From contig NZ_CP077077.1 in assembly GCF_019139675.1 (NCBI RefSeq), positions 992,001-1,056,000 on the forward strand: DNA of 64,000 bases. Reading direction: 5' to 3'. The notes under the pieces were generated by a model. The model searched no databases and was not told the origin of the DNA. It saw nothing but the letters and a program-made list of their open reading frames with translations. The stretch is from Pseudomonas maumuensis. GTDB taxonomy: Bacteria > Pseudomonadota > Gammaproteobacteria > Pseudomonadales > Pseudomonadaceae. Below are positions 1 to 7,859 of this stretch, piece by piece; position 1 is the stretch's first letter, and each line of letters opens with the position of its first letter. A program made the translations under genes and the position numbers.

Positions 1-12
1 GCCCCGGGCGAT

Positions 13-2322
13 CTAGAACGCTACCGACGTCTGCACGTATAGCGTGCGCGGCTCACCCACGTACTTGCCCTTGTTGTTGTCGTCGAACGAGCGGGTGTAG
101 TACTCGCGGTTGAACAGGTTCTTCACCCCCACCGCCACCTTCAGGTTCGAAAGCGCAGGGCCGAAGTCATAGCCGGCGCGGGTGCTGACCAGCATGTAGC
201 CGGGGATGCGCCCGGTGCTGCCGTCGGCACTCTCGCTGCCGGTGTTGGCGTTGTCGGCGTACTGGCTGCTCTGGAAGCTGCTGTCCAGGTTCAACTGCCA
301 CGGGCCTTCGGTGTAGCCGATGCCCAGCGTGCCCTTGTGGCGCGACGAGAACGGCACCTGGTTGCCCTTGTTCGGGCCGTCTTCACGAATGGTGGCGTCG
401 ACGAAGGCGTAGCCGGCATGCACGTCGAAGCCGGCCAGGGCCGGGCTCAGGCCGTCGAGGGCGTAGCGCACGCTGGTCTCGATGCCCTGGTGGCGGGTTT
501 CGCCACGGGCGATCACCGAATCGTTGGTCTGGTTGCTTTCGTACTGGTTGTCGAAATTGATCAGGAACGCGCCGATCTCTGCCTGCAGGTCGCCATTGTC
601 GTAGCGGGTGCCGACTTCCCAGGTGCGCGCCTTCTCCGGTTTCACCTCGCCACTGCTGACCCGGTTGGGCATCTGGCTGTACTGCACGCTGCCGAACGAG
701 CCTTCGGTGTTGGCGTACAGGTTCCAGTTGTCGGTGAGGTGGTACATCACGTTCAGTGCGGGCAAGGCGGTGTTGTAGCTGCCTTGGTACTGCTGGCCGT
801 TGAGCTTGTTGCTCTGCCGCGAGTCGATCATCTCGTAGCGGATGCCCGGGGTGATGGTCCAGCGGCCGATATCGATACGGTCGTCCAGATAGATGGCGTG
901 GGCTTCGGTGCTGCCGCGGGTGTCGCGGTCGTTGCGGCTGGCGGTGGTCGGCAGGGCGCCGTTGACCGGTTCGCGGTAACGCAGTTCATGGCCGGCTTCG
1001 TTGACGTAGCGATAGCCGATGCCCAGTTCGTGCCAGCTTTCGCCCAGGGCCAGGCCCTGCGAGAAACGCGTTTCGATGCCGCGCACCCAGTACTCGCGCG
1101 GCGACAGCGAGACGAAGCTGCCCTGGTCCAGGTAGCCGCTGCGCAGGGTCTTGGTGAAGAAGCTGTTGACGCTGAACTGGCGGTCGTCCTGCTTGTAGTC
1201 GTAACCGAAGTTGAACAGGGTGCGACGGCCCCAGAACTTGTCCTTCAGGCGCGTCGACTGGTACGGATCGGCGTCGAAGTCCGCCGTGCTGAGGCCGCCG
1301 GGCATCTCGGCCTCGCCCTCGTAGTACTGGGCCATGGCGTGCAGGCTGTTGGCTTCGTCCAGTTGCAGCTTGCCCTTGAGCATCAGGTCGTCGATCTGCG
1401 TGTCGCTGTGCTCGCGCCAGTCACTGCCACGGGTGCCGGAGTAGAGCAGGGCGCCGCCCAGGCCGCTGGCGTTGGTGCCGCCGATCAGCAGGTTGGCGCT
1501 GTTCTTCAGGCCATCCTGGCTGGACGACGGGCTGAGCTGGTTCTGCATCGCCGCCTTGAAGGTGGCCTCTTCGGGAATGGCGCGGGTGACGAAGTTGACG
1601 ATGCCGCCGACGTTCTGCGGCCCGTAGCGCACCGCGCCGCCGCCGCGCACCACGTCCACGGCGTCCATGTTGCCCAGGCTGATCGGCGCCAGCGACAGCT
1701 GCGGCTGGCCGTAGGGGGCGAAGGGCACCGGGATGCCATCCATCAGCACGGTGGAGCGCGAGGCCAGGCGCGGATTGAGGCCGCGGATGCCGAAGTTCAG
1801 CGCCAGGTCGTGGCTGCCGGTGCCGTTGTTTTCCGGGGCGTTGACGCCGGGGATGCGGTTGAGCACTTCGCGGGCACTGCTGGCGCCGCTGCGTTCGAAT
1901 TCATCGCGACGCACCACGTCGCGGGCACCGGGGTGCTCGAAGACGTTGTCCTGGCGGGCCTCGGCCAGCCAATCGCCGACCACGGTCGAGGCGCCCAGTT
2001 CGACCGCCGCATTGCCGCCGGTGGCCGGCAGCGGTTGCAGGCTGTAGGCGTTGTCGACCTCCTGACGCGCCTGCAGGCCACTGCCGCGCAGCAGGGCGTC
2101 CAGGCCCTGGCCGACCTCGTACTGGCCTTCCAGGCCAGGGCTGTTCAGGCCCTGGGTGAGGCCGGGGCTGAACGAGATCAGCGCACCGCTTTCGCGACCG
2201 AACTGGTTCAGGGCCTGTTCCAGTGTGCCGGGCGCGATGTGGTAGTCACGGGGCTCGCCGGCGAGGGCGAACGGGGCGGCGAGGATCAGGGCGTAGGCGA
2301 GGGGGCTGAGGCGCAGGGGCAT
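13..2322 (-). CDS. fecA: Ferric citrate TonB-dependent outer-membrane receptor FecA
   Basis: FecA imports ferric dicitrate across the outer membrane with TonB energy and signals ligand binding to FecR. The 769-residue product has a signal peptide (about residues 1-21, ending FALA), an N-terminal STN signalling domain (about 25-75), a plug with the FecA-typical stretch RIPGVNAPENNGTGSHDL, and a 22-strand barrel ending in aromatic F. Similarity to E. coli FecA runs the whole length (SRSTVLMDGIPVPFAPYG, SYNTALPALNVMYHLTDNWN and SADGSTGRIPGYML are recognisable). I chose the ATG at 2322 because it gives a clean signal peptide; a TTG at 2343 with an upstream AGAAGG is the alternative. It lies 111 bp downstream of fecR and is expected to be read from the FecI-dependent promoter in that gap, with the STN domain controlling FecR/FecI. 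Confidence 0.95.
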   Translation of the reverse strand: MPLRLSPLAYALILAAPFALAGEPRDYHIAPGTLEQALNQFGRESGALISFSPGLTQGLNSPGLEGQYEVGQGLDALLRGSGLQARQEVDNAYSLQPLPATGGNAAVELGASTVVGDWLAEARQDNVFEHPGARDVVRRDEFERSGASSAREVLNRIPGVNAPENNGTGSHDLALNFGIRGLNPRLASRSTVLMDGIPVPFAPYGQPQLSLAPISLGNMDAVDVVRGGGAVRYGPQNVGGIVNFVTRAIPEEATFKAAMQNQLSPSSSQDGLKNSANLLIGGTNASGLGGALLYSGTRGSDWREHSDTQIDDLMLKGKLQLDEANSLHAMAQYYEGEAEMPGGLSTADFDADPYQSTRLKDKFWGRRTLFNFGYDYKQDDRQFSVNSFFTKTLRSGYLDQGSFVSLSPREYWVRGIETRFSQGLALGESWHELGIGYRYVNEAGHELRYREPVNGALPTTASRNDRDTRGSTEAHAIYLDDRIDIGRWTITPGIRYEMIDSRQSNKLNGQQYQGSYNTALPALNVMYHLTDNWNLYANTEGSFGSVQYSQMPNRVSSGEVKPEKARTWEVGTRYDNGDLQAEIGAFLINFDNQYESNQTNDSVIARGETRHQGIETSVRYALDGLSPALAGFDVHAGYAFVDATIREDGPNKGNQVPFSSRHKGTLGIGYTEGPWQLNLDSSFQSSQYADNANTGSESADGSTGRIPGYMLVSTRAGYDFGPALSNLKVAVGVKNLFNREYYTRSFDDNNKGKYVGEPRTLYVQTSVAF

Positions 2323-2433
2323 GTGACGGAGGTCCTGTGACAAGGGGTTCTGCCTTCTCTGTCACGCGAGGTTCGGGAAATGGCTCAACGGGTTGGAAAA
2401 AAGATCGAGCAGGTTATGTCTGCCGTTTGCTGC

Positions 2434-3360
2434 TTAGCCGGTTGACGCCGCCTCGAGCGACACCCAGTACCGGGTGAACCGCCGCACCTTCACCGGTAGT
2501 GTCACCTCCAGCATTTCCAGGATCCGCTCACTGTCGGCCAGTGGATACGACCCGGAAATCCGCAGGTCGGCGACGCTTTCGCTGCAACCCAGCTGGCCGA
2601 GCCGATAACGCCCAAGCTCGGCGAGAAAATCGCTCAGGCGCATCTGCGACACCACCAGCATGCCGTCCACCCAGGCCGCGCGGTTGGGGTCGAGCGGCGC
2701 GATGGCCTGCCAGCCGCCCATGGCAAACCGTGCCTGGTGGCCGGCCAGCAGCGGTGTGCCGGCCACGCTGGCGCTGCCGCTGAACACCGAGACCAGGCTG
2801 AAACCGTCGAACTGGCGCACATCGAAGCGCCCGCTTTCCAGGCGCAGCTCGCCCTGGGCCGTGGCCAGGCGCAGTGGACGGGGATCGTTTTGCACTTCGA
2901 GCAACAACTCGCCCTCCTGCAATCGCACCCGGCGCTGCTGGCCGTCGAAGCGCACATCGGCGGCGCTGCGGGTGTTCAGGTGCAGCTGGCTGCCGTCGTC
3001 GAGGGTCAGGCGGCGGCGCTGGCCGACCGGGCTGCGGTAGTCGGCCATCAGCCCGGGCAGTGGATTGTGCTGCTGCAGGCCCAGCCCGGCGGCACTGGCC
3101 ACGCCGGCCAGCAGCAAGACCTTGAGGGCGCGGCGCCGGGCGGGTGAGGGTGGTGCCTGCAGGGTGGCGTGGACCACTGGCGCGGTCACGCCGCGCAGGC
3201 GCTGGTTGACCTGCTGGATATGCGCCCAGGCGCGCTGGTGCTCGCTGTCTGCCTGCAGCCAGTGCTGCAGGGCCTGGTGCTGGTCGAAATCGGCACTCTG
3301 CGACTCGATCAGCCAGTGCACCGCCTGTTCGGCGATCTGCGCCGAGAACGTGCCGTTCAC
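2434..3360 (-). CDS. fecR: FecR anti-sigma/sigma regulator of ferric citrate signalling
   Basis: This is an inner-membrane regulator that relays the signal from the FecA STN domain to FecI. The 308-residue protein has an N-terminal cytoplasmic helical domain (DUF4880, about residues 7-50; HWLIESQSADFD and QHWLQADSEHQRAW), one membrane segment at about 79-95 (LKVLLLAGVASAAGLGL) and a periplasmic FecR domain (YRSPVGQRRRLTLDDGSQLHLNT, then beta repeats to about 215) with a C-terminal STN-like receptor-contact region. Its ATG overlaps the fecI stop in an ATGA, so the two are translationally coupled. This matches the FecI-FecR gene pair layout of cell-surface signalling systems. Confidence 0.93.
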   Translation of the reverse strand: MNGTFSAQIAEQAVHWLIESQSADFDQHQALQHWLQADSEHQRAWAHIQQVNQRLRGVTAPVVHATLQAPPSPARRRALKVLLLAGVASAAGLGLQQHNPLPGLMADYRSPVGQRRRLTLDDGSQLHLNTRSAADVRFDGQQRRVRLQEGELLLEVQNDPRPLRLATAQGELRLESGRFDVRQFDGFSLVSVFSGSASVAGTPLLAGHQARFAMGGWQAIAPLDPNRAAWVDGMLVVSQMRLSDFLAELGRYRLGQLGCSESVADLRISGSYPLADSERILEMLEVTLPVKVRRFTRYWVSLEAASTG

Positions 3361-3851
3361 AGGGCGAAGTAGCAGCGTAGGGCTGCCTTGTGCAGGTAGC
3401 GCTTGACCGTGGCCAGGGAGATGCCCAGCTCACGGGCGATCTCGCCCTGGCCCAGGCCGTCGACCTGGGCCAGCAGGAAGGCGCGCTTGACCAGCGCCGG
3501 CAGGCCGTCCAGCAGGCGGTCGAGCTCCAGCAGGGTATCGAAGATAAGGGCTTTGTCTTCCTCGCTCGGTGCCACCTGTTCGGGCACCTGGGCCAGGGCC
3601 TCGAGGTAGGCGCGCTCCAGTTCCTGGCGGCGGAAGTGGTTGCACAGCACACGCTTGGCCACGGTGGTGAGGAAGGCACGGGGCTCGATCAGTTGCGGCG
3701 CTTCGCGGGCCTGGAGCAAGCGCACGTAGGTGTCCTGTGCCAGGTCGGCGGCGCTTTGCGGGCAACCCAGACGTCGTCGCAGCCAACCGGTCAGCCAGCT
3801 GTGGTGGGCGATGTAGAGGCCTTCGACGGTGGAAGAGAGGGCGCTGGGCAC
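3357..3851 (-). CDS. fecI: ECF sigma factor FecI
   Basis: This extracytoplasmic-function sigma factor directs RNA polymerase to the fecA promoter once FecA and FecR sense ferric citrate. Sigma region 2 is visible as DLAQDTYVRLLQ and region 4 as GQGEIARELGISLATVKRYL; the spacing and the HHSWLTGWLRRRLG start resemble E. coli FecI. The open frame extends upstream to 4013, but I chose GTG 3851 (164 residues) because GGAG sits 8 bases before it and the length matches the family. ATGs at 3902 and 3911 are alternatives that would add a Cys-rich tail not typical of the family. A Fur-like box lies upstream at 3981-3999, so iron repression is likely. Confidence 0.9.
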   Translation of the reverse strand: MPSALSSTVEGLYIAHHSWLTGWLRRRLGCPQSAADLAQDTYVRLLQAREAPQLIEPRAFLTTVAKRVLCNHFRRQELERAYLEALAQVPEQVAPSEEDKALIFDTLLELDRLLDGLPALVKRAFLLAQVDGLGQGEIARELGISLATVKRYLHKAALRCYFAL

Positions 3852-3980
3852 CGATGCGACTCCGGCGCACAAGGCGCAACTGGAAGTAAGAATTGTTCGC
3901 ATTGTATTCATGCCGCCGCTGTTCGGCAATTGCTGCCGACGCAAGGCATGCGACCGTTTGCGCCGGCATGCTTTGCTTAT

Positions 3981-3999
3981 GAGAATTGAAATCATTAGT
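3981..3999. promoter_or_regulatory. Putative Fur box between divergent iron operons
   Basis: The 19 bp GAGAATTGAAATCATTAGT match the Fur consensus GATAATGATAATCATTATC at about 13 positions, including AAATCATTA in the right half. It sits between fecI (minus) and the DUF3649 gene (plus, starting 30 bp away), where it could repress both directions in iron-replete cells. The function is inferred from the match and the context. Confidence 0.6.
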
Positions 4000-4028
4000 A
4001 TTGCAACCCCCATTCCCGGACCCTCGCC

Positions 4029-4334
4029 ATGAAGAGCAAAGCCGCCGGCCTTCCCCTGAGCTACCGCCTGGCCGTGACCTCACGCAGCCTGGCCGCGCTG
4101 CTGGGTGGCTACCTGCTGGCGTCGATGGCCAGTGTCTGCATCACCCTGCTGGCGCCGATGACCCAGGCCGACGCGACGATGACCGGGATGATGCTGTCAT
4201 TCGTCTTCTACCTGATCGCCTTCATCTGGTGCTTCGCCTGCCGCAGCGCCTGGCGCGCCTGGCTGGGCATGCTGCTGCCAAGCATGGTGCTGGGGCTGAT
4301 CAACGCACTGGCCTACTGGATGAACCTGCCATGA
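4029..4334 (+). CDS. DUF3649 small membrane protein, iron-associated
   Basis: This 101-residue membrane protein belongs to the DUF3649 family, found beside PepSY and DUF3325 genes in TonB-dependent iron uptake loci. Three hydrophobic segments are visible (about residues 20-45, 50-70 and 78-98). No catalytic motif can be seen and the biochemical role is unknown. It is the first gene of the rightward iron operon, 30 bp from the Fur-like box, and its stop overlaps the start of the PepSY gene (ATGA at 4331-4334), which suggests coupled translation. Confidence 0.8.
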   Translation: MKSKAAGLPLSYRLAVTSRSLAALLGGYLLASMASVCITLLAPMTQADATMTGMMLSFVFYLIAFIWCFACRSAWRAWLGMLLPSMVLGLINALAYWMNLP

Positions 4335-5893
4335 AAGAAGGCTTCCGCCAGGCCATGGCCTGGCTGCACACCTGGACCGGCCTGATCTTCGGCTGGCTGC
4401 TGTTCGCCATCTTCCTCACCGGGACGCTGTCGTACTTCAAGGACGAGATCAGCCACTGGACCCAGCCCGAGGTGCAGAGCCATCCGCTGGACCCTGTGAC
4501 CAGTCTCGGCCTGGCCCAGCGTTACCTCGAAACCAATGCCAGCCATGCCAGCACCTGGTTCATCCGCCTGCCCAGCGAGCGCGAGGCGGCGTTGAGCGTC
4601 AGCTGGCGCGATCCGAACGGTGGTGGGCGGCGTGGTTTCACCGACAAGGAGCTCGACGCGCGCACTGGCGAGGCGGTCGAGGCCCGCGACAGCCGGGGCG
4701 GCGAGTTCTTCTACCGCTTCCACTTCCAACTGCAGATGCCCCACCCATGGGGGCGCTGGCTGTCGACCTTCTGCGCCTTCATCATGCTATTGGGGCTGGT
4801 CACCGGGATCATCACCCACAAGAAGATCTTCAAGGAGTTCTTCACCTTCCGCCCGGGCAAGGGCCAGCGGTCCTGGCTCGACGGCCACAACGCCATCGGT
4901 GTGCTGGTGCTGCCGTTCCACCTGATGATCAGCTACAGCAGCCTGGTGATCTTCATGTACATGGTCATGCCGGCCAGCATCCTGGCCAGCTACGGCGACA
5001 GCAGCGGCTACTTCAACGATGTGTTCGGCCGCGACGAGGTGCCCGAGGCGGTTGCCCAGGCCGCGCCGCTGGCGCCGTTGACCGAGCTGTATGCCAAGGT
5101 CCAGGAACAGGCGCCGGGGGCGCGCATGGGCTACATCCAGGTGCACAACCCCGGTGACCGCAACGCCCGGGTCACCTTCACCCGCGCCTCGGCCGACAGT
5201 GTCGCCTACCAGCGCAGCGCCATCTGGACCTTTGATGGCGTCAGTGGCGAGCTGCTGCGCCGCGGCGCGCCGGAAAGCGCGGCGATGACCACCTCGTTCA
5301 CCTTCGTCGGCCTGCACATGGGCAACTTCGCCGGGCCCTGGCTGCGCTGGCTGTACTTCGCCTTCGGCGTGGCCGGCACCGCGGTGATCGGCACCGGGCT
5401 GGTGATGTGGCTGGGCAAGCGCCAGCTCAAGCATGCCAAGAGCGCGCGCATGCCCGGCGAGCTGCGCCTGGTCGAAGTGCTGAACATCGCCAGCATGAGC
5501 GGCCTGTTGCTGGGCGTGGCGGCGTTCTTCTGGGCCAATCGCCTGTTGCCGGCAACGTTGGAAGGGCGGGCTGACTGGGAGATCAACGGCTTCTTCCTGG
5601 CCTGGGGCGCGTCGTTGCTCCACGCCATGTTGAGGAGCGGGCGCCGCGCCTGGGGCGAACAACTGACGCTGGGCGCGCTGGCGTTCGCCTTGCTGCCGTT
5701 GCTCAACGCGCTGACCTACGACAAGGGGCTGGATCACTCCATCGCCGCCGGTGACTGGGCCATGGCCGGTTTCGACCTGACGGCCCTGGCCACCGGCCTG
5801 TTCCTGGCCTGGGCCGCCGGCAAGATGCTGCGCGCGCCCAAGCCGGCCACCAAGCGTGTACCACGCGCCGCCAAGACCGTGGAGGCGAGCTGA
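4331..5893 (+). CDS. PepSY-associated transmembrane protein (iron-regulated)
   Basis: This 520-residue inner-membrane protein is of the PepSY-associated TM family (PiuB/FsrB-like). Members sit with siderophore receptors and are thought to take part in periplasmic or inner-membrane handling or reduction of ferri-siderophores. The start ATG 4331 gives the characteristic MAWLHTWTGLIFGWLLFAIFLTG first membrane helix. Further membrane segments lie near residues 145-165 (FCAFIMLLGLVTGIITH), 195-215, 340-365 and in the C-terminal third. His residues in HTWTG, FHFQLQMPHPWGRW, GHNAIGVLVLPFH and GLHMGNF are the kind seen as haem ligands in related ferric reductase-like proteins; that is an analogy, not shown here. 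It overlaps DUF3649 upstream and shares one base with DUF3325 downstream. Confidence 0.85.
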   Translation: MKEGFRQAMAWLHTWTGLIFGWLLFAIFLTGTLSYFKDEISHWTQPEVQSHPLDPVTSLGLAQRYLETNASHASTWFIRLPSEREAALSVSWRDPNGGGRRGFTDKELDARTGEAVEARDSRGGEFFYRFHFQLQMPHPWGRWLSTFCAFIMLLGLVTGIITHKKIFKEFFTFRPGKGQRSWLDGHNAIGVLVLPFHLMISYSSLVIFMYMVMPASILASYGDSSGYFNDVFGRDEVPEAVAQAAPLAPLTELYAKVQEQAPGARMGYIQVHNPGDRNARVTFTRASADSVAYQRSAIWTFDGVSGELLRRGAPESAAMTTSFTFVGLHMGNFAGPWLRWLYFAFGVAGTAVIGTGLVMWLGKRQLKHAKSARMPGELRLVEVLNIASMSGLLLGVAAFFWANRLLPATLEGRADWEINGFFLAWGASLLHAMLRSGRRAWGEQLTLGALAFALLPLLNALTYDKGLDHSIAAGDWAMAGFDLTALATGLFLAWAAGKMLRAPKPATKRVPRAAKTVEAS

Positions 5894-6219
5894 TGCTGGG
5901 GGTTGCGCTGATGGGCTTCGCCGGTTTTGCCGGCCTGTGCCTGGCCATGGAAAAACACTTCAACGACCTGCTTGGGCGCAAGCCCACGGGGCGGCAGCTG
6001 CGAGCCTTGAAAATCACGGGCTGGGCGTTGCTGCTGCTGTCGTTGATCCTCGCCGTGCATGGGCGCGGCTGGGCCCTGGGCCTGGTGGAGTGGATCGCCG
6101 TGCTGATGGCCGGGGTGACCCTGTGGGTGTTCGGCCTGCCCTACCAACCGCGGCTGTTGCTCGGAGCGGCGCTTGCCAGCCTGGTACTCGGGCCGCTGCT
6201 GGCCGTGCTGGCGGTCTAG
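5893..6219 (+). CDS. DUF3325 small membrane protein
   Basis: This 108-residue hydrophobic protein of the DUF3325 family has about four short membrane helices (residues 3-20, 42-60, 64-82 and 86-107). It is the usual third partner of DUF3649 and PepSY in Pseudomonas iron uptake operons. Its ATG shares the last A of the PepSY stop (TGATG), with GGAGG 8 bases upstream, so it is clearly in the same transcript. The molecular role is unknown. Confidence 0.8.
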   Translation: MLGVALMGFAGFAGLCLAMEKHFNDLLGRKPTGRQLRALKITGWALLLLSLILAVHGRGWALGLVEWIAVLMAGVTLWVFGLPYQPRLLLGAALASLVLGPLLAVLAV

Positions 6220-6223
6220 CCCC

Positions 6224-6775
6224 TTGAGCGACTCCGAGGCCGGCGGCGGGCGGGCACGCTTCCTCCAGGTGTTCCTCGCCCAGCGTGCGCGCATGGAGGC
6301 GCTGGTCAGCCGCCGTGTCGGCTGCCGCGCCACGGCGTCGGACCTGGTGCAGGATCTGTTCCTGCGCTTCTGGCGGCGCCCCGAGGTGAAGGTCGAGGCG
6401 CTCGATACCTACCTGCTGCGCAGCGCCAGCAACCTGGCCATCGACTACCTGCGCAGCGAAGGCAGCCGCGACCGCGCCGCCGAGGGTTTGCACGAACCCG
6501 ATGAAACGCATTGTGCCCAGGCGCCCGAGCAGGCCCTGGAGGTCGACCACGACCTGCAACGTATCGAGGCTGCCTTGCGGGCATTGCCCGAACGCACCCG
6601 GCAGATCTTCCTGCTCAGCCGCATCCATGGCTGCACCTACGGCGAGATCGCCAAGGCCATGCAGTTGTCCCAGAGCGCAGTGGAAAAGCATATGATGCGC
6701 GCCCTCGAAGCGTGCAAGGCGAGTGTCGCCGAACCCGCGTCCCCATTGCGCCGGCCAGGGAGCGCCCGTCGATGA
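6224..6775 (+). CDS. ECF sigma factor, FecI-like (second system)
   Basis: This iron-starvation sigma factor is expected to drive transcription of the TonB receptor at 7860. The 183-residue product has region 2 (ATASDLVQDLFLRFW, DTYLLRSASNLAIDYLR) and region 4 (LPERTRQIFLLSRIHGCTYGEIAKAMQLSQSAVEKHMMRAL). The start is probably TTG at 6224, 5 bp after the DUF3325 stop, because SDSEAGGGRARFLQVF is the expected N-terminus; the next in-frame ATG (6293) would cut into region 2. Its stop overlaps the FecR-like start (ATGA at 6772). Its position inside an operon with PepSY/DUF genes means Fur control probably acts through the upstream box. Confidence 0.9.
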   Translation: MSDSEAGGGRARFLQVFLAQRARMEALVSRRVGCRATASDLVQDLFLRFWRRPEVKVEALDTYLLRSASNLAIDYLRSEGSRDRAAEGLHEPDETHCAQAPEQALEVDHDLQRIEAALRALPERTRQIFLLSRIHGCTYGEIAKAMQLSQSAVEKHMMRALEACKASVAEPASPLRRPGSARR

Positions 6776-7743
6776 GTGTTGAACCGCCGATCACTGCCGC
6801 CCAGTCCCAGGCCGCCCTGCGCTGGCTGGGGCGCATCCAGCAGCAGCCGGCGCAGGCCGAGGGCGCGGCGTTCAAGCGCTGGTTGCTGGAGAGCCCCGCC
6901 CACCGCCAGGCCTATGCCGAGGCCCAGGCGCTCTGGCGCCTGAGCGAGGCGCCGGCGGCGCGGCTGGCGGCCGAGGAACACCAAGGTCTGCAAGCGTACC
7001 TGGAGGCCATGCGCCGGCCCGAGCGCAAGCGACCGTGGCGCGGCCTGGCGGTGGCGGCGAGCCTGGTCCTGGCGCTGGGATTCGCGGCAGGCTGGCAGCC
7101 ACAGTTCTGGCTGCAGGACTTGCGCGCCGACTACACCAGCGGGGCGCAGGTGCGCCAGGTGACCCTGGCCGATCGTTCGCAACTGACCCTGGATGCCGGC
7201 ACTGCCGTGGCAGTGGATTTCACCCAGGGCGAGCGGCGTGTGCGGTTGCTGCGCGGCGCCGCGTTCTTCGAGGTGACCCATACCGGCGAACCGTTCCTGG
7301 TGGATGCCCAAGGCGGCGAAGTGCGGGTGCTGGGGACCCAGTTCGAGGTGCGCGGGCAGGGTGACGGCGCGCAGGTCACGGTGCGCAGCGGGCGGGTGGC
7401 GGTGACGGCCAGCGCTGGACAGCAAGCCCGCGAACTGACGGCCAATCAGCAGATGGCCTATGCCGCAGGCGTGGCCGGCACGGTCGAGGGAGTGGACAGC
7501 GACAGCCGGCTGGCCTGGCGGCAGGGCTGGCTGAACTACTACCAGGTGCCATTGGCACAGGTGATCGAGGACCTGGGACGCTATTACCCCGGGCGAATCC
7601 TGTTGCTCGACGACGAGCTGGCGCAGCGTAAGGTCAGTGGCAGTTTCCCAGCAGGGGAGCCGCTGGCCGCGTTGGATTCGCTGGGCAAGGTGATGGGGTT
7701 TTCGCGGCAGACGGTTTTGGGGCGGTTGACCGTTCTGCGTTGA
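6772..7743 (+). CDS. FecR-family anti-sigma factor (second system)
   Basis: This membrane-bound sigma regulator is paired with the ECF sigma at 6224. The 323-residue protein shows a DUF4880 N-terminus (QAALRWLGRIQQQPAQAEGA, FKRWLLESPAHRQAYAEA), one membrane segment at about 88-106 (GLAVAASLVLALGFAAGW), a periplasmic FecR domain with DYTSGAQVRQVTLADRSQLTLD and VLGTQFEVRG, and a C-terminal SFPAGEPLAALDSLGKVMGF segment that resembles the STN fold. It starts within the sigma stop codon. It should receive the signal from the receptor at 7860. Confidence 0.9.
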   Translation: MSVEPPITAAQSQAALRWLGRIQQQPAQAEGAAFKRWLLESPAHRQAYAEAQALWRLSEAPAARLAAEEHQGLQAYLEAMRRPERKRPWRGLAVAASLVLALGFAAGWQPQFWLQDLRADYTSGAQVRQVTLADRSQLTLDAGTAVAVDFTQGERRVRLLRGAAFFEVTHTGEPFLVDAQGGEVRVLGTQFEVRGQGDGAQVTVRSGRVAVTASAGQQARELTANQQMAYAAGVAGTVEGVDSDSRLAWRQGWLNYYQVPLAQVIEDLGRYYPGRILLLDDELAQRKVSGSFPAGEPLAALDSLGKVMGFSRQTVLGRLTVLR

Positions 7744-7814
7744 TCGCGGGGCAGAAAAATATTTCGATCAGGTGATGAGGTACCCCACGCCGGCATCCGT
7801 GTAGTGAGTGGAAG

Positions 7815-7829
7815 TGCGATTCATTCGCA
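7815..7829. promoter_or_regulatory. Near-perfect palindrome, candidate Fur site upstream of siderophore receptor
   Basis: The 15 bp TGCGATTCATTCGCA form an imperfect inverted repeat (TGCGA/TCGCA arms) starting 45 bp before the receptor ATG. The layout and outer bases fit a 7-1-7 Fur half-site pair at about 10 of 15 positions, so Fur binding is possible; another dimeric regulator is equally possible. Confidence 0.4.
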
Positions 7830-7859
7830 TACGATCATCCCGCCCACAGGTCCGCGTCC

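Noticed and set aside
337..2340. A 667-codon plus-strand frame opposite fecA
   Set aside because: It is a shadow of fecA in the complementary frame; repetitive composition and no motif.
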